Of a DNA stretch of 32,021 nucleotides, positions 12,301 to 24,300 are shown one piece after another. Origin of the DNA: Acanthaster planci (Eukaryota; Echinodermata; Asteroidea; Valvatida; Acanthasteridae); contig NW_019091365.1 in the NCBI RefSeq assembly GCF_001949145.1, forward strand, positions 238,438 through 270,458, in the 5' to 3' direction. Position numbers and translations under genes: made by a program. The notes beneath the pieces are model-generated. The model was not told the origin of the DNA and made no database searches. It saw only the letters and a list, made by a program, of their open reading frames with translations. Each line of letters starts with the position of its first letter. The stretch's first letter is position 1.

Positions 12301-15300
12301 TACATGTATACTGTATGTATGTGCATTCTCATTCGGTCACAAAACAAAACAAAACAAAAGGACAAAGTCGTCACAGAGAGAAATGGAAATTTGCCTTGTC
12401 GTGAAAACGTCAACAGTTCAATGTGTGTAGGTTACGAATTGTTCTGTGAATGTTTTACCTGATCAAATGACTGTCGTTGCTTTTCCTTCAGGAGAGCAAT
12501 AGTCTGAATATGGCTTACTTTCTGCACAAAAAAGAGCATTACAAAAAAGTAGTTTTGTCTGAATTGGTTCAATGAGAGCTCAAACAAAAAAATAGAACAA
12601 ACTGTTGCTCAATTGTCACAAAGCAGTCCTTGTGGACTGACACGCTCACGCTCGTTTACTTCAAAATAAACGCCGAATACAAATTTGTGACATCACGACT
12701 GATAATCCGGTGCAAAATTTGCACAAGTTGAAAGGAAACAAACTCTGGAAAATCTCATCATGAACATTCTATGACAACAAAGTTGCTTGAAGTGTGAACC
12801 AGCCCCCGAGCTTTAATGTTTTCTATCTATTTGTTTGAATTATTACTGAGCAAATGTACAGTTTTTATATCTATCCTTTTCAACAGCAGAGGCAAGAATT
12901 CTAGACTTCCACAAAACGACCCCAAGCCTAGCACTGCCCGTTATACATGTACAAGCAAGAAGAACACCCAAGTTCAAAACTACAAATAAAATACTACAAT
13001 GAAAAAGTCTGAACAGTCATTCAAATGGAAAATGGCTATTTCAGGGTTCCTGCACCTAAAGGATAATTAAATTGCACGACTTTTCCATGACCAAATTATG
13101 AAAAACCCAATCCAATAATGCAATTTCTTGGACTATTTGGAGTTTTAAAATTGCAAACAAAATCACATATTTTGTGCACTTATTTCTGATAATAGAAATC
13201 ACACACTATGTTCGACAAATTCCATGACTTTAGTCATTTTTACAAAATTACATGATTTTTCCAGGCCTGGAAAAAGAAAACAAATTTCTATGACTTTTCC
13301 AGGCCAGGCAAACCTTGCTATTTAAGTCCAAAAAGAAGCTTCGTTCGTTCTTCTCTTACCTCCGATTCGCGTACGACCAGCTCATTCTGCAGTTCATTGA
13401 CTAAGGAACGGAATTGGTCAATATTTTGCTCCTTGCCTGCCATCTACAGTAAAAAACACAAACAAAATGGCCACATAAATGGTAAAAATCTGAAAACAAA
13501 TGAAAAAAATGGCTTTATTAATCAAATTAATAGCCTAATACATATTTAAAAGAGGTACATGTAGTAAGTTAAGATCCAAACTCTAGTGCTGTATCTTTGT
13601 TGGAAATACCCCTTTATCATAAAGATTTGAATGTCTGGACTTTACCAGGATCAAGTTAAGCTATTTGTTTCCACGGTAACAGACTGACACCTTTGAGTCT
13701 CTCTTTCTGGGATAATAAATGGAATAAACAGCACACTGAAAATTAATTTAGTATAGTACGTAAAAGCTAGTCACATATGAAATACATGTGCATTGTAAAG
13801 ACAGGGTCTACAATGTTGGCGGTTATCCAACATCACTGCCATCACTACAGAGCCCAACATGGTCAATATTTTGTGAAAAACAAAATCTGAAACCCAGGAT
13901 GACATTTGCAGAGAATTTCTTGCTGGTAACGAATAAAAAGGATGGGCTGGCCATTGAGGGCCACTGGTGCAGTGCACCCGGCAACCCCACAAAAACCTCA
14001 CATTTCCAAAATCACTTGTGCTAAATTCTATGCCAGATGAGTGTAGAAGAGAAACACAAGTGTTGTGCCATCCCTGACACAGGTTAGAGGCTGGCATTAA
14101 ATATTGAAAAAAAAGGAAGTCCCACCTTCTTCACACAAAATGAATTAGTAATTTCAGAATCCTTCATAAACCAACAGGACTGCATGAGACAATCACACAT
14201 TACATGTACAGGTAGCTCTTTTGAACCTGATGCATTGGGTGCCTTGGAAATCCCTGGAATATATGTCACACACTTTCAGAAACCACATTCACAACGTCAA
14301 CACATACATGTACATGTACATCTGATACATCTGCAGATGTGCATTCGAAAGCACACTTGTTGTGGACAGGAAGTTGCATCGCCTAGTGTGTATGGTATAT
14401 GATACTCACAAAACAAGAAGACCATACATGTGTGCATGTAGGCACCAGCACGGAAACTCCTGGGTCACTATCCACATTCCAAATGTTACTAGAGATCATT
14501 CACCTTGTTTGACAATTAAGCTGCCAAATAAAGCCGGTGATTATTTTCAACTGAGAATGGTTTGTCAGGCCCAAAAATAGATTAAAACAGGAAGTGGCAA
14601 GCTGATCACTGGAATGAACATACCTCCTGGACGGCATCCTGTCTATTCTGCTCGGCCTGGTGCAGCGTGGATCTCAGCTTCATGATGGTGATGTCCTTGT
14701 CGGTCTCGCTCACCATGCGTTGCTGCTCACGATCGTGGATTGTCGACAGGGTCGTCTTTGTGGAGTCTAGGACCATTCCTCTGCGTGCAATCTACCGTGA
14801 AACATGAAGAAAGACCCATTGCTTGGATTGTGAAAGTACACTAAGCCTACAGTAGATGGTTTTTATCTTTCAGGCAATGTCGTCTTTGTAGATCCTGGGA
14901 TGTCAAGAATTGTGTTGATATTCAAAGTAAACACTCAGCATTTGTGATTGGTGCATGTACATGTATATACAATAACGAAACTATTTTGTTGCTTTTGTGT
15001 GATGTACGTGTATCGACCATGTCATATGTCATCATTTCCGGATACCACGAGGAGATGATTTGTCTAAGTTTCGATCTTTCCATTCCCTTTCATTCATATA
15101 AGACTTCATAGATGTAACTACATCTATGACCACTTTATTACAACAACCTGACAACTTGACCAAATCCAAGGCGATGCAGTTGATACATGTATCAAGTAGA
15201 TGATTGCTGCTGCTAGTTTTTAATATGAACCCAAACATGTACATGCAAAGAATGTGAACCACAAATGAACATGGAAGATGGGGTACATTTTGTGCCACTG

Positions 15301-18300
15301 ACATGGAAAAAATTTATTGTTTTAATAAATGGTAACCAAGCCTGCCTGAATTTTTCATGCAGCCAAATTGCAGACCTCTGACTCTCAAACACATTTGACC
15401 AAGAATTTTAAGCCAAGACCCATGTATAGTACATGTATGTATTGAAATGTTGAAAGACTCCTGCTGGTTCCATGCAGGGATTGTCCCTATCATTAAAATA
15501 AAGTAGAGACTGGTTGACAAATTAATCAAACTGGTAAAGGGAACATATATGTATTGCTTCTAATTCAATTTAATATCAGGAAATGTGTCCCAAAGAAATC
15601 AAAATTAAAACTTAAAAAATGTTGTTGTTTTTTTAAGTTTACAACTTACATTTTCCTGACTACCTAATGTACACATATCTGGATAATTTGTCAAGGTGTT
15701 ACTGTATAACACACACCTTTTAAGGCCCCACTCCTGCTTGTCAACTCTCTCAATATTGATTTGTCTGTCCCGTCACAGCATATGCAAAGAAGAGCTTATA
15801 ACGAAGAGTCAGGTGTTCTGCCAGTGTAATTTAAATTACGTGGCTTGGACTGACAATTAGATGGGCAATTTGAGCTTGTAAATGGCAGACTGCCTACGAC
15901 AGAGCTTAACATTATCACACTGCAGCGAGTTTCGATACAAAATGTAGTAGAGTGATTTTAAAAATCACAGAAGAACTCGAGTCGACTGTCATTTCTCAAG
16001 CCCAATTACCCGTGGGAGAACTTGCGTCAACGCACCTGCTGGATCATTAATGTGTTTGGCAGGAGTCTGTTTTTAAATCAAGGCTTGTAGTCTCAGCGCA
16101 TAATATCTTAAACAATATGAGATGGGTACATGTAGTTATCTGATTGGGTGTGGTATGAACACACATGTCCGTGTTTTGAGGGAAGGTGCAGTGTCCAACT
16201 TCAATGGAAAGAAGAGTGATTGAATAAGTTTTAACTGCTTTTGAAACACTATCCAGCTCTGAATTAACTTGCTTATTGGGAATGCTGCAGAACCATTCCT
16301 AAATGCCAACGATAGCCAATATTGTACAGGAAAGATGAGGCATTCTTTGTTGTTCTGTGTAAATTAACAGCAGTTTAGGTGTCTAACGATCTCACTTCAT
16401 TAAAATACTGCACCTCTATCCAATTAGACTTTTTTTCAGACTGAGCACATTATGGTTTTAGTATGCCACAGTGCCAATTCTTGAATTACAAACATGAAAT
16501 TTGTGGAAACCCTTAAGGTAATCAAATTTTTTCATATTAAATTTTTTGTTTAAACTTGAGGGAAGCTGGGACTTTGTGAGCTTCTTCCCAAAACTAGTTT
16601 TCTTTAATCTTTCCTCTAACAACTTTGACATTGAAAATAAAAAGCTGATAAAGACTACATTTTGGAATGGATCTACATAAAATGAAAAAAAAAAGAAGTG
16701 TGGATGCTTTTTCTTACAAACATTTCAACGGTGACAGACTGCATCACAAATTTAAATACAAACTGTCCAGCATAGGCCACACAAAGATTGCCACTTCCTG
16801 GAATGAAGGTACAGGTATGCAAGGAAATGCACAGTGTGATGTTGCAACACTTGAAGTAGAATTCATAGCAAACATGTACATGTACCGCAACATAGAAAAA
16901 TTTCAATTTGATGTTGTACAGGAAACAGGATTGTGTAAATTTCTATGAGTTTCTAGGAAAAAACAGCATCACCATGATTTTCAGGGATTTTCAAATGAAA
17001 GATGTAAACTTGTACGAGCAGTGGGGTGCATACCGGTATGTTACAGTATGAAAAAAAAATGGGCATCAGTTTTTATGCAAAAAAAATCCAACACAGAAAT
17101 TTGAAGCAAAAAACATTCAAGTTGTCTATTCTGTCTTAAATAAAATGCTCAAGGACAACCTTTCCAAAGAAATGTGAAACTTATTTCAAATTCCATGTAG
17201 CCTGGCTTTTTAAAAAAATTTTCAAGGAATATCTCTGAAAGCCTTTCTCTTTCAACAAAACAGAAACTTTAATACTGAGTGATCTGGGTGATTGGCAATT
17301 TGAAAGCACTTCAAGGGTGTATCCAGACACATTTTTCAGTGGGGGGGGATTAAGATTGTTTTTTGGGGAGGGCCAAAAATTGTAAAATTTCTTTCTGAGG
17401 AAATTCCAATCTTTACAAGGCTTTGCACAGTATTTTTCAATTTTCAATGGCATAAGCGTCAAGTGAAAAAACGAGGAAATCAATTGATCCAGAGAAAAGT
17501 TGCATGCCTGATTCCATGCTTTAGGGAAGGAGAAGACTGAAATGAGGCTCTGATATGGCTTTTTTCTCACTTTCCCTGCGTAAGTTGTTTTTTTTTGATG
17601 TGGGGGAGGGGGAAATAGCTCTTGTTAGCCCCCTGGATCTGCCAGTGATGTAGTTTCGAGTTTCTTTTTCCCTTTTTCTTGGAAAAGTAAGATTTCGGGT
17701 ATCCATGTTTAAATTGAACAGGGTACCCGGCTCCCCTTAACGCACACAGCTGCCCCTGGTTAAGAGTAGTCTTGATATAAAGGGGGGAATGACCTCATCT
17801 GCCGAGCTCATCTGGTTGTCACGACTCCCCTTCAGGTCGCTCTGCAGCTTCAAGATGAGGTTGTCACGGTGGCGTAGCTGGGCCTTCAGGTCCTCTATAT
17901 GGCCTTGCATGATGGCGTCAGTTGTGGGGATGTCCTGGGGGTTGGGGCCCAGGATCTGATCCCTAGAGACGAGGCGGAGAGCGTCCAGCCTGCCAAGCTG
18001 GTGGAACAGACAAATGGATTACATGCAGGTTCATCATGTTGCCATGAGCATGTGGTAGGAAAATTGCCGAAGTTGCTATCACAGGAAATGTGTTGAATTT
18101 TTAATGACATACATGAACATTTACAGGTACAAACTGAGAGAGAGGCTCAGTGACAATTAATGCACGTGTTAGGGGGACTTACAATTATAACAAATTATGT
18201 CAAACAAACGTTTAAGAAATAAAAATCTCTGTGCAGACGCTGGAAGCAGATTTGCCCAGCTACACTACTGGCATCTAAAAATAGAGCTACGATGTACATG

Positions 18301-21300
18301 TACATGTACTGTATGTATTAGGACAAGCTATTCAAAGCTAAAAGCACATCTAACATTACCACTCTCGGTAGTTCTACACATGTACATGTCGGTACTGCTA
18401 TCATTTTGATGCATCTTTAAATATGAATGTCTAACAGACTGACAGACAAGATCTCATCACTTTGTGATACTGACATTCTCTTAAAATGAACTCCCAATTC
18501 CTCTGCTACATGTATGTCCAGCAGAAGGACACTTTGTGGCACACTTTTCAGGGGTGCCACTTTCCTTAAGCCCATATCTGCAGGCACCCAGTGCCCATAA
18601 AATGTGTACATACATGTACAATGTACATGTAACCACCAAATTTCCAAGACAGAAATTTAAAAAAAATTTAAATGAGAAAAGCATTATGATTTCCAGTTCT
18701 GTCTTAAGACCCTGAATGCTCATCAATAACCTGTTTGGTCATAAAGCATGAAAGTTGTTTCAACATCCTACACACCTGGAATTTTAATTAAAATTTTCCC
18801 AACAAAAACCTTCACCTTTGTCTCAGGTGATACTAGGTAATAATTCGTATCTATAGTTTATCGAAACCTGACTCCATAATTTGGAACAGGTTCCCGACAC
18901 CATCGGTCAGGTACTTGCACTGTGTAAATGTTTGTACAGTATCATCACTCTTGATGATGTGCCCCGATGATGTGTACCAAGTCCTCTCGACCAACCTCAT
19001 TTGGCGCCGAGACAAAATGGCCAGTAACAGATTCAGTTTTCTTGAGCTGTGTATGCCCCGCAACGTAAGGCCGCCAAAGACACAGCTGTGGACTTCCCAG
19101 TAATTTGCATTAATTGCTAAATGCTGCCCCATGTAATGCTACGCTAATTGTTTTTTTTATTCTGGATGCAGCCAATGGCGAAACTAGGGTGACATTGTTG
19201 AGGGGACAGGCGGCATGGCCACAGATGTACACAGTTTTTCAAGGGCACACTGAAAGCAAGTGAACAGTGGCTTGTACAGAAGTTGTAAACATTACGAAAT
19301 TTGGAACGAGGTACCGAATTCATTGATGGATCTTGCAGCGCAATCCACACACATGACGTGGTATCATTACAATATGAACAACAAATTGTTCAATATTTGA
19401 TTTAAATTGTTATTAACTGTACAGTTTCAATCAATTTTTAAATCCTTTCAACTTCTGCAAGTGCAAGTTTCCAATTTCTACATGTACATGTACATGCAAA
19501 TTACAATTTGTCTCCGTTAGTTTCAACAAATTCTTCTAATTTTCCCCTTGGGAAAAGTTATACTATGATCAAACTGTCCAGCTTTAAATGACAAAATTTC
19601 TTAACTAAAACATGCACGCAGAGTAATATGTACTTGTCAAACATCATAGATAGTCGTGTGTCCGGCAGAAGGTCGTAAGCACGCTTACTCCCTCTTGCCC
19701 GGAAGCATGATCACACTAGACAAATGCTTCCGGTAAAAGGGCGGAAGAAAGACGCTCTCTTTATTTAGTAAAAATGGATAAAATTTACTACAAAATCAAC
19801 ACAGGCTGTGCAAAAAGCAACCTTTGAACAACTTATCAAACAACTTGGGAAATGTTTTTGGAGCAACTTGTAAAGAAATATTTATATTTCATTAAAATAA
19901 AACAGTTGGATACATACATGTACCTCCTTTTGCCAGGAAAAAATCTTTTGCAGCTATTATGCTTCCCGGCAAAACGTCGTAAGCACTTAAGATCTTCTTC
20001 CGGCCACACAACGAGATATCAATAAGAAAAATATTCACAAGAAATAATTTGTGCAGTTCCCAATAATACCAACAGTGAAATTTTTCCCACAGAGAGCCCA
20101 AATCTTCAGTTTTCATATTCAAAAATGCAGGCCTATAAACTTCAAAAGCATAAACTCAATTGATCAAATAATATCAGTCTAGAGTATCACCACATATGGA
20201 CATAGTGACCTTTCCCTACTGTTACAGCAATTTGTGTCTAAATTCAACTTTAAATATCTCAAGACGGCAATGACAAAGTTTAAATCCCACCAGTACAAAC
20301 ATGTTTTAGAACATTTATTCTTTACATGTACTGTACATGTATGTCTGGGGTCAATCAAATTTTTACGACTGAAATTTTTCGTCAGTGTTTTTGTTCAATA
20401 TGCTACAAAGTTTAAGAACCACACTCCGTAAACATGGAAACACAAATACAATCTGTTGTAGGCTGCTAGAACAAGCCTTGTAATTGGTCAGATTGCACGA
20501 GATCTGTGATGTTAATAGGCCGTCCAAATATGGTATACTCCAGAGTATACATGTACATGCTCCATCTCTTCCTCTTCATAGTAAGAAAAAATTGAAAATC
20601 TATTATTGTCCTGGGTCAACATATGGCTACAATAATGTAATGATGCTCAAGACAAACGGGTCTATCCGAAAAATGCATTTCTCTTTGCGAGCCATACTCG
20701 AGGCACGCATGCAAATACATGTAGCAAACATTTGAGGCAGACAAATTACAGAGAGATTTGATCAAATTACTAAAGCATGTAACCATGGTGATAATGCCAA
20801 TTCCCACACGACCAAGGGAGATGATGTGATTACAGTGGGGAAAAAAGTCCCCCTCCCCCGGAAAACATATCCCTTCATGTTTCATCGTAGCACAAGTAAA
20901 CAACCTTGAAATCCCTGACGTGCATAGATGTGGATACACTACACGTTTATACAGACCTACAACATTTCGCTCTAACATGTTTTTTCCCTTGGGAATACAC
21001 TTCAATTTGCAGGACACAAGGATAATTCAGTAAAGAAGGTCGCGAAATGTCTGAGAAGCTTTTGCACTGAAGAACAAAACGCTCAGGCGAACAGATACTC
21101 TTGCAAACTTTTATATTCCCAGCTCAATTACACGCCTCAACCAGGGACTCAGACTTTGAGATGTCGAATGACTACAAGTACAGCTACATGTAAAGTACAT
21201 AAGAGTCAAACAATTCTCTACAAAGATCTTTTTTCCCATTTAATTCGAGGCTTAATCCTAGTATCTGTTCATCGAAATGTGAACATTTTGGTAGGGCTTT

Positions 21301-24300
21301 GATCCAACCACTTTAATAAATAATGCACCCCTGTAGATATTTTGTGCATTACGGGACTCACAATTGCGACCCATTAGGGCCATGCTGAATATTCGATCGA
21401 TTACCAAATATTTAAATACTATTTTCCAAATTCGAATATTCGAATGCAAAATTCATGAGAGGGAAGGGAGAATTTTCTTTTGTTTTAAATGAGAAAAATT
21501 GCACTAAGCAGGCTTGTTTCAATCTATTCAAAAGAAGAGCGACAGAAATTTTACAACATGTACAATGATTCAAAAAGTAAATTATTCATTAAAAAATCTA
21601 AATGGAATAGAAATTTTCAACAGAGCAAGAGGTATTGTTTGTCTCTTAAATCTTAATAAATCGTGGCTGGAGGTACTCTACGCGAGAAGCTGTTACAGTG
21701 AATATAATGTGCAAGCATGTGCATTATTTTGTATGGTTTAATCATCTACCAGATCTGATAATCAATCTGCCAGAGGGTAAGACTGAACATTCAAATATTC
21801 GATTGAATTGAAAGTCGAATATTCAAACAGTGAATTATTTGAATTGACTCAGCCCTACGACCCACTCTGTGAAAAGAGTCATTGTTCCAGTTTGCATTAG
21901 TTGATGTTTCACTTATTTGGCATCCTAATGGAATGGACACTGTTTAGGTGAAAACTGTTGACAGTTTTCTCCTGATTTCCAAAGTGCAAGATTGTTTTTA
22001 AGGCTTGCAACTCAAAACTTGTTGACTTGTGACTCGTATTCCAGACATACCAGAGTGGGTCACAAATTGTAGATAACGCTGTTACAAAGTAAACAAATTA
22101 AAAGTATGGGGCCCTGTCATCAATACTAACTCACAAACTCAAAATCTATCTTGTAGCTACTTACTTCCCACTTGCCTGTCGCTCTTGATTGACCAATCAG
22201 GCCTATCAGGATGTTCAGGTCATGGTTAAGGTCGGCATTCTCATCTCTCAGGGCTTCATTTTCCTCTCTCTGTCGATCAAAGCGGTGTTGTAAATCCTTC
22301 GCAGAAAATAGCAAGATACTTTGTTTTCAGTACAATGTAATAAGCATTACAGACGCATTACATAATAACTATTACATAATACACCAGCTACCATGAACAT
22401 GGGCAATATTACAATGTTGCACACTCCTTTCCAAAGCCATAATGCATGCTCCAGCCATGCGCATCACATCCGTGTGCACACTTTTGATGAAAACTGAGGA
22501 AATTCCAATCTTTACAAGACTTTGCAGAGTGTTTTTCAATTTTCAACGGCTTGAGTGTGAAGTGAAAAATGAGGAAGTCAGCAGTTGACCGAGGAAACGT
22601 TGCATGCCTGATCATGGCTGTGATGGGTCAGAATACCATGGGACGGGCTTAATTGATCTGGCTACTGTCACCGTGGAAATATTCATGCATTTGATCAGTG
22701 TGCATCCGGAAGATTTCTGGCGAATGTAAAAGAACCCCTGAAACAAACTACTCTTGTATTCTAAACCCTCAGGGACCTTCTCCCGCAATGCCAAAGTCGT
22801 AATTTTTGCCTACTTGTGGCCTGCACAGTGCAAACTGTGGCTGACCGTAACGTACAAAAGTAAACCGAACACCAAATAATATATTTTTGTACTTACATGT
22901 AATGAAAAAACCTCTTTCTTTAGTGGGGGAGGAGACAAATGTGTTTTTGAGGAAATTCTATCACACTTTCCAGACCCACATATGTCCCCATATGGAATTT
23001 GTCCCCACAAATTCGGTGGCAGTACATGTGTGGGTAGGCCTTCACCGCACTCAGGGAACGATTTTTGGTGAGGAATGTCTGGACCGAGCCCTGGAAGAAC
23101 ATCTTGTCCCCATAACGAACTCGTTTCCACGATAACCATCATTCAGCACGTGTGTAGTCCCTACAATTACGGGTGACAGAGCATGTGGTAGTCTGCAAAC
23201 CGATGCAACACTTACGTGGAGTGTTTGCTCAGTATTCTGTTTCTGAATGTTGACCAGTCTCATCTCATGCTCAGCTTCACGGGACTTGATAGAGTTCTCC
23301 TGAAATTACCAACGAGGCTTGCTCTAATAGGGTATTCAAAATGTATTTGACAATATACTTAACAATACATTTTAGACTAGACCCAAGACTGGCATCTCAA
23401 GAAATGGAAAAAAACAAACAAATGAAAAAAAACAAACAAACAAACAACATGAACAAAAACAAAAAAACACTTGCTGATCTAAATTGGGGAAAGAATTGGA
23501 CCATGGACCATGACAATATTCAAGAGTCATTCATGCATAAATTCACCCTACGGACTTTCAAATTGTTCTCGATGGGTATTAAACATCCTTCGCTTCAATG
23601 AGGCCAATTTTCATCACAGGTTTGGGCAGAAAAATTTCCGTGAGGTACATGTTCACGTTGTACAAGGCTGATTAGTGAGAGTACTAATGAGCCAGTTGGG
23701 TATTCCAACAGCGCATGACCAGTACAAGGCTATTTGGGAACAACAACATGCGTGCATGATAGTCTGTCCAATCTATGCAGCCATATGCTGACTCATAGGT
23801 GCTTTGTCCTCGAAAGACCTTGGCTTTTTGAAATACCCAAACGGCGCATTATTTCAAGTAGTCTTGCACAAACCTTGATTGTTGTCTGGGCTTCTTGTAG
23901 CTTGCCTTCCAGTGAGGCAACTCTCTCGTTGGCTTCCCTCTCTAAATCCTCCACAGTTTTCAGAAGCACGTCATTCTGCTCAGTCAAGTCATTGATGTAG
24001 GACTGTAAGATGCGCAGCTTTTTCTGGAAGGGGAATAGATAATGTGAGTTAGGCTTGGATAGTATGTATCTCAATAACATCACATAGTGGTGGCCTTTTT
24101 TTATGTCGAACAATACTGACCGATGACTACCGAAATACCAGCAAACTCGGTATGGAATTTCAGTACCACGGTAATCTTATAAATACATCTATGTTTGGAA
24201 TGTTTGCAAAACCCTTTTAAAGTAAACGAAAACCACAGCATCATTATATTTCATTCCATTCTTTGTGGATAAACAATACAATTAGTTTTGATAGTATAAC

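Larger units (their letters stand above)
9767..14623. other. Introns 6-11 around exons 7-11
   Basis: Outside exons 7 to 11 this is AT-rich intron. It contains the assembly gap, an AAAAC microsatellite and the hAT-like element at 13042. No other coding signal is visible. Confidence 0.6.
17998..22164. other. Intron 4 (4.2 kb)
   Basis: Largest intron. AT-rich with several ACATGT repeats (18293, 18609, 19479) and the hAT-like element at 21375-21857. Two places (19668-19745 and 19964-20005) share GTCGTAAGCAC and CTTCCGG-type words, suggesting further repeat debris. No exon was found; a short missed exon is not excluded. Confidence 0.55.

Noticed and set aside
17181-17570. 129-codon open frame on the minus strand
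   Set aside because: Overlaps a dispersed repeat and has no coil character or splice fit to the gene.
18851-19132. Frames on both strands with a WNRFP-like start, thought of as a retrotransposon remnant
   Set aside because: Only a few residues resemble the end of a LINE reverse transcriptase; stops break the rest.
14305-19496. ACATGT runs as a CRISPR or regulatory array
   Set aside because: They are simple palindromic repeats of variable length, without spacers of constant size.
20616-21017. 133-codon open frame on the minus strand in intron 4
   Set aside because: Cys/His-containing but irregular, no zinc-finger spacing, no splice sites that would join it in phase.
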